From Clostridiaceae bacterium (GTDB lineage: Bacteria; Bacillota; Clostridia; Lachnospirales; Lachnospiraceae): a stretch of DNA of 64,000 bases. The DNA lies in assembly GCA_910574345.1 (NCBI GenBank), contig CAJSZV010000018.1, forward strand, positions 1-64,000, written 5' to 3'. Made by a program: the position numbers and the translations under genes. The notes under the pieces were generated by a model that was given only the letters and a program-made list of their open reading frames with translations, was not told where the DNA came from and did not search any database. Shown here piece after piece: positions 7,511 through 16,301 of this stretch (its first letter is position 1; every line of letters starts with the position of its first letter).

Positions 7511-8107
7511 ATGGAACTATATAGAGGAAAATCAGTGAAAACCGGAGACTGGATAATAGGCGCCGCCGTGTGCATTGGTGACAAAGCGCATATCCTGGGC
7601 TCCGAAAGTCTTTTCCCGGAGCGGCCGGCGTATCACGGCATGGCCATAGGAGCCGGTCTTGAGGATTCCTGTATCACCGACCGGTACGAGGCGGCGGCTT
7701 ACGGCTGGACGGAGGCGCTGGACCGGTACGAAGAGAATTTCCCGGAATGGATTGAAGTTGTACCGGAGACAGTCACAAGATGCACAGACAAGCATGATAT
7801 TCCGGGAAACGTTCTTTTTGAGGGTGATGTATACCGGAATCCGGACAATCTGCTGTTTGAAGTCTGCTACGGGAAGTACCAGGCATATTGTCCGGCCGAT
7901 AAGTGCTATATGGAAAATGTGGGGTTCTTTGCCATTTCCAAAGACACAAAAGAAATTTACGGAATTGACGCCCCTATGCCTTTGGGAAGTACAGAGGACT
8001 ACGCATACCTGGTAGGGAATATCTTTGACAGTCCGGAGTTGAGACAGGATGCCGGGCAGAGCGCCGGACAGTGGGCAGATCAGCCGACATTAAGACCGGC
8101 CACATAA
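7511..8107 (+). CDS. YopX-like phage protein
   Basis: A 198-residue protein with ribosome site AAAGGAGG (7496-7503). The opening MELYRGKSVKTGDWIIGAAV and the central VVPETVTRCTDKHDIPGN, then FEGDVYRNPDNLLFEV, follow the layout of YopX proteins (RGK...G.W..G; ...PETV...T.L.D..G...FEGDI). YopX is a widespread phage family of unknown function. About 40 residues at the C-terminus (repeated GQSAGQ) are extra. Confidence 0.6.
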   Translation: MELYRGKSVKTGDWIIGAAVCIGDKAHILGSESLFPERPAYHGMAIGAGLEDSCITDRYEAAAYGWTEALDRYEENFPEWIEVVPETVTRCTDKHDIPGNVLFEGDVYRNPDNLLFEVCYGKYQAYCPADKCYMENVGFFAISKDTKEIYGIDAPMPLGSTEDYAYLVGNIFDSPELRQDAGQSAGQWADQPTLRPAT

Positions 8108-8142
8108 TCCGTAATTTTGATAATGCAAAAATAGTACCGGCA

Positions 8143-8151
8143 TGGTATAAT
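8143..8151 (+). promoter_or_regulatory. Extended -10 promoter of the lipoprotein gene
   Basis: Seen: TGGTATAAT, an extended -10 (TG-N-TATAAT). No -35 lies at the right distance; TTGATA at 8117-8122 is 23 bases away. The initiation point would be about 20 bases before the lipoprotein start. Confidence 0.45.
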
Positions 8152-8175
8152 ATGGACTTACAGGAGGAAAAACAG

Positions 8176-8898
8176 ATGAAAAAAATAGTTGTTATGTTAC
8201 TTGTAACGTTCGCCATGCTCTCCCTTGTGGCGTGCGGTGACAGCTTTGAACAGGGGATGAAAGACGCCATGAATGATACTTCCCTGGCAGACAGGGAAAC
8301 AGAGGAAGAATCCCAGGAACCGGAGACAGAATCCACGGAGCCGGAGGAACCTGCAGAACAGGAGCCGGAGACAGCCGCCGATCAGGAGAGCCAGGAGGAA
8401 CCTGCGGCGGTAGAATATGACAATTTGCAGGCGGTATTCCTTGCGCTGAATGAGAAAACCACGCCGGATGAACTGGAAAAGCTCATTTCTGAATCTGAAT
8501 TGTTTTACACGGCAGAGGAATACAATTCCTCGTCTGGGAAAACTGTCAGCTACAATATAGCCTATACCGAGGGGGCGGCGGCTCAAAAGTACGCAGAGGC
8601 AGGGGATCACCTGACGGTAGATTTTGGAGGTGACGGCAAGGACGAATTTATGTATGCACAGTACGTCAATGAAAAGGACGTATCATATTCCGCTTTGCTG
8701 TATGACCATGGAACCTGGTACGATTTCCGAGACGCCAACGCAGAGGACTACGGCGGATATTATGTCGTTGACAGTATTTCCGGGAAAGGCGGGATCACGG
8801 TCAAATATTCCAACGGGAACGAGACGGAAACAGGGTATATTCCCTGCACATCCGGGGAAGAGGCCATACAGAAAATCATGGAGAGGATTTCAGAGTAA
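8176..8898 (+). CDS. Secreted acidic lipoprotein
   Basis: A 240-residue protein with ribosome site AGGAGGAAA and its own likely promoter. A lipoprotein signal peptide ends in LVAC with the lipidated cysteine at position 20. Residues 45-85 are a low-complexity Glu/Pro/Gln linker (EEESQEPETESTEPEEP), followed by a compact C-terminal domain of about 150 residues. That domain has a GGDGKDEFMYAQY segment like the FG-GAP or VCBS repeats that bind calcium, but only one copy. It is the last gene before chromosomal rluF and appears to be the last gene of the mobile module. Confidence 0.65.
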   Translation: MKKIVVMLLVTFAMLSLVACGDSFEQGMKDAMNDTSLADRETEEESQEPETESTEPEEPAEQEPETAADQESQEEPAAVEYDNLQAVFLALNEKTTPDELEKLISESELFYTAEEYNSSSGKTVSYNIAYTEGAAAQKYAEAGDHLTVDFGGDGKDEFMYAQYVNEKDVSYSALLYDHGTWYDFRDANAEDYGGYYVVDSISGKGGITVKYSNGNETETGYIPCTSGEEAIQKIMERISE

Positions 8899-8910
8899 GG
8901 AACGGCGCAT

Positions 8911-8945
8911 TTAACAAAAGTGCAATTTTGGTCACTTTTCGTTAA
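8911..8945. repeat. Imperfect inverted repeat at the module/chromosome junction
   Basis: Seen: TTAACAAAAGTG (8911-8922) and CACTTTTCGTTAA (8933-8945), inverted with one inserted base and a 10-base spacer. It lies in the only gap between the module and rluF. It could be a recombinase attachment site, an operator or a weak terminator. The far end of the element is outside the window, so the direct repeat expected for an attachment site cannot be tested here. Confidence 0.4.
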
Positions 8946-9018
8946 TATCCGGGATGCCATGTTTATCCGATAAAAAGAGTACAATCTACTGTGAGGTATA
9001 CACAGAATGGAGGAAATA

Positions 9019-9753
9019 ATGGATGAAATCCGTCTGAATAAATATTTAAGTGAGATGGGAGTCTGTTCCCGAAGGGAAGCGGACCGGCTGATTGAGGCAG
9101 GGAAAGTTCTGGTGGACGGGCACAGAGCCGCAATGGGAATGAAGATTTTTGAGGGTCAGTCTGTAATCTGTAACGGGAAAAAGGTTTCTGCATTGGAGGC
9201 AGAGAAAAAGAATGCCAAAGGCAGGCCGGAGAGAGTACTCCTGGCAGTCAATAAGCCGAAGGGAGTCGTATGCACCACATCCCATAAGGACCGGGCTGTG
9301 AATATTGTGGAGATGGTGGATTATCCCATCCGGGTGTATCCTGTGGGACGTCTGGATAAAGACTCGGAAGGGCTGATCCTTTTGACAAACCAGGGAGAAC
9401 TGGTGAATAAGATGCTGCGGGGAGCCAATGGCCATGAGAAGGAGTATGTGGTTTCGGTAGACCGGCCTTTGACCCAGCCGTTTATAAAGGGAATGGCGGC
9501 GGGAGTTTATCTCAGGGAATTGGGAATCGCCACCAAACCCTGTAAAATATGGGCCACAGGGCCAAGGGAATTTCACATCATCTTAACCCAGGGATTGAAC
9601 CGTCAGATCCGCCGCATGTGCAAGACCTTGGGATACCATGTACAGAGTCTTAAGCGGATCCGCATTATGAATATAAAACTGGGCAACTTAAAGGCAGGAA
9701 CCTTCCGGAGGGTGACTCCGGAGGAGTACAAACAATTGACAGAGATGCTTTAA
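9019..9753 (+). CDS. rluF: 23S rRNA pseudouridine(2604) synthase RluF-like
   Basis: A 244-residue enzyme that converts a uridine of 23S rRNA to pseudouridine. It has an S4 RNA-binding domain (RLNKYLSEMGVCSRREADRL, residues 5-24) and the RluB/E/F catalytic core with GRLDKDSEGL at 110-119 (catalytic Asp113). QGLNRQIRRMC and the ending LKRIRIMNI fit RluF better than RluB, though the subfamily call is less sure than the family. The ATG at 9019 has GGAGG at 9009-9013; the ATG at 9007 overlaps that site and is rejected. It is the first gene of clearly chromosomal type. Confidence 0.85.
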   Translation: MDEIRLNKYLSEMGVCSRREADRLIEAGKVLVDGHRAAMGMKIFEGQSVICNGKKVSALEAEKKNAKGRPERVLLAVNKPKGVVCTTSHKDRAVNIVEMVDYPIRVYPVGRLDKDSEGLILLTNQGELVNKMLRGANGHEKEYVVSVDRPLTQPFIKGMAAGVYLRELGIATKPCKIWATGPREFHIILTQGLNRQIRRMCKTLGYHVQSLKRIRIMNIKLGNLKAGTFRRVTPEEYKQLTEML

Positions 9754-9778
9754 GAAGCACAGGTCAGGGAGAATTCAT

Positions 9779-11752
9779 ATGGAACAGAAAACAAAAAGAA
9801 TGAAAGAACTGATCGCCCGGCTGTCCGAGGCAGGAAAGGCCTACTACCAGGAAAGCCGGGAAATCATGAGCAATTATGAATATGACAGACTCTATGATGA
9901 GCTGTGTGCACTGGAGCAGGAGACAGGCATGATTCTGTCGGGAAGCCCTACTCAGAAAGTGGGATATGAAATATTAAGCGAGCTGCCTAAGGAGCCTCAC
10001 CCGTCGCCCATGCTCTCTCTGGATAAGACGAAGGAAACGGAAGCCCTTAAAGAGTGGCTTGGCGGGCAGGAGGGCCTTCTTTCATGGAAGCTGGACGGCC
10101 TGACCATTGTCCTGACCTATGAAAACGGCGTGCTCACGAAAGCAGTCACCAGAGGAAACGGTGAGATCGGGGAAGTGATTACCAACAATGCGAAAGTATT
10201 TGAGAATGTTCCTTTAAGGATTGCCTTTGAGGGTGTTCTGGTGCTGAGGGGGGAAGCGGTGATCAAATATTCCGACTTTGAAAAAATGAACGAGGAGATT
10301 GATGAGATCGACGCCAAGTATAAGAATCCCAGGAATTTGTGCGCCGGCTCCGTCCGGCAGCTGAATAACGAGATTACAGCCCGGCGCCACGTGAATTTCA
10401 TGGCATTTTGGCTGGTACAGGCGGAGGGAGTGGATTTCCGTAATTCAAGAAGCAGGCAGTTTCAGTGGCTTCAGTCCCTGGGGTTTGACGTGGTGGAACA
10501 CAAAAAGGTTACAAGGGAGACCGCGGCAGAGTCAGTGGCTTATTTTGCCGAAAAGATAGAACATTATGATATTCCTTCCGATGGGCTGGTTTTGACTTTT
10601 GAGGATATCGCTTACGGAGAGTCACTGGGAAGAACAGCCAAATTCCCCCGCAATTCCATTGCCTTTAAGTGGGCGGACGAGATTCGGGAGACAACTCTTT
10701 CCTATATTGAATGGAGCCCTTCCAGGACAGGACTCATCAATCCTGTGGCGGTGTTTGAACCGGTGGAACTGGAAGGGACTACAGTGAGCCGGGCCAGCGT
10801 CCACAATATCAGTATTATGGAATCTCTTGAACTGGGGGAGGGAGACAGGATTACGGTATACAAGGCCAATATGATTATCCCTCAGATTGCCGAGAATCTG
10901 ACCAAAAGCGGAGTAAAAGATATTCCAAATGTGTGTCCTGTATGCGGCGGCCCTACGGAGATTCGCCAGGTCAATGATGTGAAATCCCTCTACTGCACCA
11001 ATGCTGACTGCCAGGCCAAGAAGATCAAGAGCTTCACCCTCTTTGTCAGCCGGGACGCCCTGAATATTGACGGTCTGTCAGAGGCTACGCTGGAAAAATT
11101 TATCGGAGCCGGGTTCATCAAAGAGTTTGCGGACATCTTCCATCTGGAGCAGCACAGGGAAGCCATTGTCAATATGGAAGGATTCGGACAGAAATCTTAT
11201 GACAATCTGATACAGGCCATAGAGAATGCGGCCCATACTACCCTGGTTCGGGTTGTCTACGGGCTGGGAGTGGCAGGAATCGGGCTGGCCAACGCGAAAA
11301 TGCTGTGCCGTCATTTCCACTATGATTTTCAGGCCATGAGCCACGCCGACAGTGGGTCCCTGACCGAAGTGGACGGCATAGGACAGGTGCTGGCAGATGC
11401 GTGGTGCGCTTATTTTGGAGACGAAAAAAATCAGGCCATGGTGGATCGTCTCATGACAGAACTTACTATAGAGCCAGTGGAGGAGGAAGAGGAATCGGGA
11501 GAGTTTGCCGGCATGACCTTTGTCATCACCGGTTCTGTGGAGCGTTTTAAAAATCGCAAGGAACTGCAGAACCTGATTGAAATGAGGGGAGGAAAGGCCA
11601 CAGGCTCTGTCACCTCCAAGACGACCTATCTCATCAACAACAATGTAAATTCCGCGTCATCAAAGAATAAAAAGGCCAGGGAGCTGGGAATTCCCATTTT
11701 ATCTGAGGAGGATTTTATAAAGCTTCTGGAAGGAGAATATCATGCCGATTAA
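9779..11752 (+). CDS. ligA: NAD-dependent DNA ligase
   Basis: A 657-residue enzyme that seals DNA nicks using NAD+, close to the usual 670 residues. The adenylated lysine is in SWKLDGLT at about K104; RGNG replaces the more common RGDG. The OB-fold region is followed by a four-cysteine zinc finger (CPVCGGPTE, then CTNADC), helix-hairpin-helix repeats ([23 protein letters not shown]) and a C-terminal BRCT domain ([20 protein letters not shown]). It starts 25 bases after rluF and overlaps metA by 11 bases. Confidence 0.93.
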   Translation: MEQKTKRMKELIARLSEAGKAYYQESREIMSNYEYDRLYDELCALEQETGMILSGSPTQKVGYEILSELPKEPHPSPMLSLDKTKETEALKEWLGGQEGLLSWKLDGLTIVLTYENGVLTKAVTRGNGEIGEVITNNAKVFENVPLRIAFEGVLVLRGEAVIKYSDFEKMNEEIDEIDAKYKNPRNLCAGSVRQLNNEITARRHVNFMAFWLVQAEGVDFRNSRSRQFQWLQSLGFDVVEHKKVTRETAAESVAYFAEKIEHYDIPSDGLVLTFEDIAYGESLGRTAKFPRNSIAFKWADEIRETTLSYIEWSPSRTGLINPVAVFEPVELEGTTVSRASVHNISIMESLELGEGDRITVYKANMIIPQIAENLTKSGVKDIPNVCPVCGGPTEIRQVNDVKSLYCTNADCQAKKIKSFTLFVSRDALNIDGLSEATLEKFIGAGFIKEFADIFHLEQHREAIVNMEGFGQKSYDNLIQAIENAAHTTLVRVVYGLGVAGIGLANAKMLCRHFHYDFQAMSHADSGSLTEVDGIGQVLADAWCAYFGDEKNQAMVDRLMTELTIEPVEEEEESGEFAGMTFVITGSVERFKNRKELQNLIEMRGGKATGSVTSKTTYLINNNVNSASSKNKKARELGIPILSEEDFIKLLEGEYHAD

Positions 11753-12659
11753 AATACAAAAGGATCTGCCGGCAAGGACGGTTCTGGAATCAGAGAATAT
11801 TTTTGTAATGGATGAGGACCGGGCTATGAGTCAGGATATCCGGCCTTTGGAGATTCTCATACTAAACCTGATGCCTGTCAAGGAGGATACGGAGACTCAG
11901 CTTCTGAGGGCGCTGTCCAATACTCCCCTCCAGATTGACTGTACCTTTTTAATGCTCTCTACCCATGAGTCCAAGAACACATCAGCCAGCCATCTGAATA
12001 AGTTTTATGTGCCTTTTTCTGAGATACACAAAAAGAAGTATGACGGTATGATCATTACCGGGGCGCCGGTTGAGATGTTGGAATATGACCAGGTGAACTA
12101 CTGGGAAGAACTTGCCATGATTATGGAGTGGAGCAAAGCTCATGTGACTTCCACCCTCCATATCTGCTGGGGAGCTCAGGCAGGCCTTTATTACCATTAC
12201 GGAATTCCCAAGTACAAAAGGGAACAGAAACTTTCGGGAATCTACAGCCACAGAGTGCTGGACCGGAAGGTTCCTCTGGTGCGGGGACTCGACGACTATA
12301 TTATGGCGCCTCATTCCAGATATACAGAAGTACGGAAAAAAGATATAGAAAGATATGGGGAACTTGTAATTCTCGCGGAGTCAAAGGAGGCGGGCATTTT
12401 CCTCGTCATGAAAAAGGACGGAAGCCAGATCTTTATCCAGGGACATCCGGAGTATGACCGCATGACTCTGAACAATGAGTACCATCGGGATGTGGCCAAG
12501 GGGCTAAACCCCAAGCTGCCCTGCAATTACTATGAAGACAATGATCCGTTTTCCATGCCGGTTCTGTGCTGGAGGAATATGTCCAACACTTTGTACAGCA
12601 ACTGGCTTAACTATTATGTGTATCAGGAGACTCCTTACGATCTGTATGGGAATCGTTAG
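11742..12659 (+). CDS. metA: Homoserine O-acetyltransferase (MetA family)
   Basis: A 305-residue enzyme that acylates L-homoserine in the first committed step of methionine synthesis. Catalytic residues are in place: Cys142 (HICWGAQAG), His235 (QGHPEYD) and Glu237. Position 111 is glutamate (TGAPVEM). In this family Glu111 selects acetyl-CoA and Gly111 selects succinyl-CoA, so homoserine O-acetyltransferase is the better name even though automated tools usually say succinyltransferase. Its first 11 bases overlap ligA, so it has no private promoter or leader; a methionine riboswitch directly upstream is excluded. Confidence 0.93.
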   Translation: MPIKIQKDLPARTVLESENIFVMDEDRAMSQDIRPLEILILNLMPVKEDTETQLLRALSNTPLQIDCTFLMLSTHESKNTSASHLNKFYVPFSEIHKKKYDGMIITGAPVEMLEYDQVNYWEELAMIMEWSKAHVTSTLHICWGAQAGLYYHYGIPKYKREQKLSGIYSHRVLDRKVPLVRGLDDYIMAPHSRYTEVRKKDIERYGELVILAESKEAGIFLVMKKDGSQIFIQGHPEYDRMTLNNEYHRDVAKGLNPKLPCNYYEDNDPFSMPVLCWRNMSNTLYSNWLNYYVYQETPYDLYGNR

Positions 12660-12667
12660 GAGGGGAC

Positions 12668-13549
12668 ATGGAATATATGGAACGGCATCCTATGATCATG
12701 ATTGTTATCGGGATCATGGGAATATCCTTATCGGCTATTTTTGTAAAATATTCTCAGGCTCCGTCGGCAGTGACGGCGGCCTACCGTCTGCTGTGGACGG
12801 TTATTCTTATGTCGCCGGTTGTGTGGGGCTCTGAACAGAAGCGGGAAGAGCTTTTTCATACGGACAGAAAGACGGCGGCATTGTGCGCTGCCAGCGGAAT
12901 CTTTCTGGCTGTTCATTTTTGTACATGGTTTGAATCTTTAAAGCATACAACCGTGGCCAGTTCCACTGCCATTGTGTGCACGGAGGTTATCTGGGTTGCT
13001 CTTGGATACTGCGTGTTTCTGAAAGGAAGGCTGACAAAAAAGGCGGCTGCGGCCATTGGCATTACCCTGGCAGGCAGTCTTCTTATCGCCTGCTCAGACT
13101 CCGGTCAGGGGACAGGCCACCTGTACGGAGACATTCTTGCCCTTTTGGCGGCAGTGGCAGTAGCCTGCTATACACTTATGGGACGGGTAGCCAGAACCAC
13201 AATGTCCACTACGGCCTATACCTATATTGTCTATGTATGTTGTGCCCTTACTCTGGTCATTCTTACTGCGGTTCAGGGATATTCTTTAAGGGGATACGGT
13301 ATGAGCGGTGTGATCGTGGGCCTTCTGCTGTCCGTATTTTCCACGATTTTAGGCCACAGCATTTTCAGCTGGTGCCTGAAGTTTTTCTCTCCTGCCTTTG
13401 TCTCGGCCTCAAAGCTGTGCGAGCCGGTGGTGGCCGGAGTTTTTGCCGCCGTACTTTTTGGGGAGATTCCGGGCCTGATACAGATTGTCGGCGGGACTGT
13501 GATCATCGGCGGAGTACTTTTTTACTCCGGAATTGAGCGAAAAGCGTGA
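12668..13549 (+). CDS. EamA-family (DMT superfamily) transporter
   Basis: A 293-residue membrane protein with about ten predicted transmembrane segments in two EamA repeats (FVKYSQAPSAVTAAYRLLWT in the first, AVAVACYTLMGR opening the second). The family exports metabolites, including amino acids and nucleotides; the substrate cannot be told from sequence. It starts nine bases after metA with AGGAGGGG and is probably in the rluF-ligA-metA transcript; a link with methionine metabolism is possible but not shown. Its stop codon directly abuts the stop codon of the convergent MATE gene. Confidence 0.85.
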   Translation: MEYMERHPMIMIVIGIMGISLSAIFVKYSQAPSAVTAAYRLLWTVILMSPVVWGSEQKREELFHTDRKTAALCAASGIFLAVHFCTWFESLKHTTVASSTAIVCTEVIWVALGYCVFLKGRLTKKAAAAIGITLAGSLLIACSDSGQGTGHLYGDILALLAAVAVACYTLMGRVARTTMSTTAYTYIVYVCCALTLVILTAVQGYSLRGYGMSGVIVGLLLSVFSTILGHSIFSWCLKFFSPAFVSASKLCEPVVAGVFAAVLFGEIPGLIQIVGGTVIIGGVLFYSGIERKA

Positions 13550-14920
13550 TTAATTCTGTAAATCCAATTTCTTTTCCCATTTACTGAACAGATAATAGAG
13601 GGTCATCAGTACAGCGCTGATGATCCATCCCGCCGGATAGCCAAATCCCACCACAGCCGCTGTATTGAAGATTCTGGTGATGATAAAGAGGTAGATCTGG
13701 CGGAATAGGACAAAAGAGGACAGCATAATGATCATGGGCACCTTGGCATTGCCGATTCCTCTGAGAGACCCGGCCAGGACCTGGTTGACACAGCTGAATA
13801 ACATAAAGAACACACACAGCCGCAGAAACAGGACTCCGTAGTGCACCACCATCTGTTCCTGATTGAAGAGATGAACCATCCAGGGCGCGAAGAGCCATAA
13901 GAGGGAAGCTCCTGAAAATGTAATGGCCACGGCCATAAGAAGGGCGGTCATGGTTCCTTTTTTTGCCCTGGGAATGTTGCGGGCTCCCACATTCTGACTG
14001 ACAAAGGTAGTGGCGGCCTGGGCCATGCTTCTTAGGGGAAGCATAATAAACTGGTCAATCTTGGTGTAACAGCTCCAGCCGGCCATGCAGCTGGAACCGA
14101 AACCGTTAATATAAGACTGGACAAAAACATTGGAAAAAGAAGTGAGGGCCTGCTGGAGTCCTGTGGGAAGCCCTACAATAAGGATCCGCTTTAAAATATA
14201 GTTTTCAATCTTCAGATCGCGCCAGGAGAGACGGTATGCATCCTTGCTTTTGGTCAGAAGAAAGAGAATCAGTATAGCAGAAAGAAACTGGGAGATAATA
14301 GTGGCATAGCCCACGCCGGCAATTCCCAGGCGGAACACCAGGACAAAAAGCAGATCCAGGCCGATATTGAGAAGGCTGGAAAAGCATAAAAACATGAGAG
14401 GACGTCTGGTATCTCCCACGGCACGGAGGATTCCGCTTCCCATGTTATATATGAGAAGACCGGAAATTCCGGAAAAATAGATGCGCAGGTAGACGGAAGC
14501 GGCTTTGAGCACATCTTCCGGTGTGGACATGAGCCGCAGCATAAGGGGGACGGTGGTGCAGCCAAGAACCGTGAGGATAACGCTGCAAAACAGAGTAATA
14601 GCCATGGTGGTCTCAATGGCCAGATGAAGACGGTTGTCATCATGGGCGCCGTAATACTGGCTGATGATGACGCCGGCACCGATGGATACCCCGTTGAAAA
14701 AGCTGACCAGAGTATTGATAATGCTGGTGGTGGAGCCTACGGCAGCCAGAGCTTGTGTCCCCACAAAGTTGCCGACAACCAGGCTGTCAACGGTATTGTA
14801 AAGCTGCTGAAACAGATTGCCAAGAAGAAGAGGGAGGGCGAAGGCAAGCAAAAGGCGGGGAATGGAACCGGATGTCATATCCATTGCCTGTGATTTGTGA
14901 TGGGTGTGATAGTGGTACAT
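13550..14920 (-). CDS. MATE family efflux transporter
   Basis: A 456-residue membrane protein with twelve predicted transmembrane segments in two bundles. Typical MATE motifs: ALPLLLGNLFQQLYNTVDSLVVG near the N-terminus and the second-half GLPTGLQQALTSFSNVF. The family exports cationic drugs or metabolites in exchange for Na+ or H+. A strong ribosome site (AAGGAGGAA, 14922-14930 on the minus strand) precedes the ATG. An inverted repeat lies in its leader. It is convergent with the EamA gene with no base between the stop codons. Confidence 0.88.
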   Translation of the reverse strand: MYHYHTHHKSQAMDMTSGSIPRLLLAFALPLLLGNLFQQLYNTVDSLVVGNFVGTQALAAVGSTTSIINTLVSFFNGVSIGAGVIISQYYGAHDDNRLHLAIETTMAITLFCSVILTVLGCTTVPLMLRLMSTPEDVLKAASVYLRIYFSGISGLLIYNMGSGILRAVGDTRRPLMFLCFSSLLNIGLDLLFVLVFRLGIAGVGYATIISQFLSAILILFLLTKSKDAYRLSWRDLKIENYILKRILIVGLPTGLQQALTSFSNVFVQSYINGFGSSCMAGWSCYTKIDQFIMLPLRSMAQAATTFVSQNVGARNIPRAKKGTMTALLMAVAITFSGASLLWLFAPWMVHLFNQEQMVVHYGVLFLRLCVFFMLFSCVNQVLAGSLRGIGNAKVPMIIMLSSFVLFRQIYLFIITRIFNTAAVVGFGYPAGWIISAVLMTLYYLFSKWEKKLDLQN

Positions 14921-14956
14921 AAGGTTCCTCCTTGGTGTGTGGAAAATGCATTCTGT

Positions 14957-14975
14957 CAGAACACTCTATGTTCTG
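14957..14975. repeat. Inverted repeat in the MATE gene leader
   Basis: Seen: CAGAACA (14957-14963), 5-base spacer, TGTTCTG (14969-14975), perfect. It is 37 bases upstream of the MATE start codon. It may be a repressor operator or an RNA hairpin. No regulator gene is adjacent on that side. Confidence 0.4.
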
Positions 14976-15060
14976 AAAAAGAATGTCCTTATGATATCCT
15001 ATCCCAAACTCCCGGAATCGGCAACCCCTTTCTTGGAAAATGGGAAAAGTAAAAGACATA

Positions 15061-15088
15061 CTGGTCAACTAATATATTAGTTGACCAG
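15061..15088. promoter_or_regulatory. 28-bp perfect palindromic operator of the uxu operon
   Basis: Seen: the half-site CTGGTCAACTAATA is followed at once by its exact reverse complement TATTAGTTGACCAG. It covers the -35 box of the uxu promoter. GntR-family proteins of the FCD/FadR type bind short palindromes containing TGGT/ACCA, and such a regulator is encoded third in this operon (17969-18658), so binding by that protein is the natural reading. Confidence 0.75.
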
Positions 15089-15109
15089 ACCAAGAAAAAG
15101 GAGTATAAT
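15081..15109 (+). promoter_or_regulatory. Sigma-A promoter of the uxu operon
   Basis: Seen: TTGACC (15081-15086), 17-base spacer, TATAAT (15104-15109). The predicted start of transcription is about 15116, downstream of the ATG at 15108, so translation must begin later, at 15162. The -35 box is the right edge of the 28-bp palindrome. Confidence 0.75.
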
Positions 15110-15161
15110 GAAAATATCAAATACCTGGCATAAGGCGCAGGAGAAAAAGGAGAACAAAGTT

Positions 15162-16244
15162 ATGAAGATGACATTTCGCTGGTATGGTTCCGAAAGTGAT
15201 TCCATTACGTTAAAGCAGATCAAACAGATTCCGGGCATGAGCGGTCTCATGGGGGTTCTTGACTACAAGGCAGCCGGAGAAGTATGGAATGAGGATGAGA
15301 TTAAGGCCTATGTGGACGAGGTGCACGCAGCAGGACTGGAGTGTGAGGTCATCGAGAGCGTCAACGTACATGAGGACATTAAGATGGGGCTTCCCACCCG
15401 TGATAAGTACATTGCCAATTATATCACTACCATACACAATCTGGCCAAATATGGCATTAAAGTCATCGTCTATAATTTTATGCCTGTCCTGGACTGGCTG
15501 CGCACGGATCTGGCCAGAGTGATTGAGGAGGACGGTTCCAACAGCCTGTATTATGACGAGAAGGAGCTTGGCTCCATGACCCCTCTTGAGATCGTAAGAA
15601 AGACGGCGGAGGACAGCAACGGTTTCACGCTTCCCGGCTGGGAACCGGAACGGCTGGCGGAGCTTGAGAAGACCTTAAAGCAGTATGAGAGCATTACTCC
15701 GGATATGCTTCGGGAGAATTATAAGTATTTTCTTGATGCCGTGATTCCGGTGTGCGAGGAAGTGGGGATCAGGATGGCAGTGCATCCCGACGATCCGGCA
15801 TGGCCCATCTTCGGACTTCCCCGGATTTCTCACAGCCAGGAGGACTTTGATAAGATTGTGGCCCTTCATGACTCTCCGGCCAATGCTCTGTGCTTGTGTA
15901 CCGGCTCTTTAGGCTCCAACCCGGATAATGACATTCCGGCCATTATCCGCCATTTCGGTGAGAAAGACAGAATTGCCTGCCTTCATATCCGCAATGTTAA
16001 GTATCTGGGATACCGGTGTTTCCGGGAGGCAGCCCATCTGTCGTCCACAGGTGACCTGGATATGTTTGAGATCATAAAGGCAGTCTATGATACCTGCCCG
16101 AAAGATGTCTATGTCCGCCCTGATCATGGAAGAATGATCTGGGATGAGGTGGGACGTCCGGGATACGGCCTTTATGACCGGGCTTTGGGAGCCACTTATC
16201 TCAATGGTCTCTGGGAGTCCATTGATAAAATGTCCAGGAGATAG
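15162..16244 (+). CDS. uxuA: Mannonate dehydratase
   Basis: A 360-residue enzyme that dehydrates D-mannonate to 2-keto-3-deoxygluconate in glucuronate breakdown. The start at 15162 (AAGGAG at 15147-15152) gives the typical opening MKMTFRWYG and the length of the Bacillus type; the earlier ATG at 15108 overlaps the promoter -10. Family features seen: FRWYG near the start, [18 protein letters not shown] with metal-binding His, [15 protein letters not shown], and YVRPDHGRM near the end. Next in the operon is the reductase uxuB. Repression by the GntR protein through the promoter palindrome is likely. Confidence 0.95.
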   Translation: MKMTFRWYGSESDSITLKQIKQIPGMSGLMGVLDYKAAGEVWNEDEIKAYVDEVHAAGLECEVIESVNVHEDIKMGLPTRDKYIANYITTIHNLAKYGIKVIVYNFMPVLDWLRTDLARVIEEDGSNSLYYDEKELGSMTPLEIVRKTAEDSNGFTLPGWEPERLAELEKTLKQYESITPDMLRENYKYFLDAVIPVCEEVGIRMAVHPDDPAWPIFGLPRISHSQEDFDKIVALHDSPANALCLCTGSLGSNPDNDIPAIIRHFGEKDRIACLHIRNVKYLGYRCFREAAHLSSTGDLDMFEIIKAVYDTCPKDVYVRPDHGRMIWDEVGRPGYGLYDRALGATYLNGLWESIDKMSRR

Positions 16245-16301
16245 TAAAAGAGGATCACGGCAAAAAGGCCGCAGGTTACCGGAAGGGAGAAACGGATCAA
16301 T

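Noticed and set aside
11700-11742. Methionine-type riboswitch before metA
   Set aside because: metA begins inside the ligA coding sequence; there is no leader.
15108-15161. Longer N-terminus for uxuA
   Set aside because: The ATG at 15108 overlaps the -10 box TATAAT (15104-15109), so it would not be in the transcript from this promoter.
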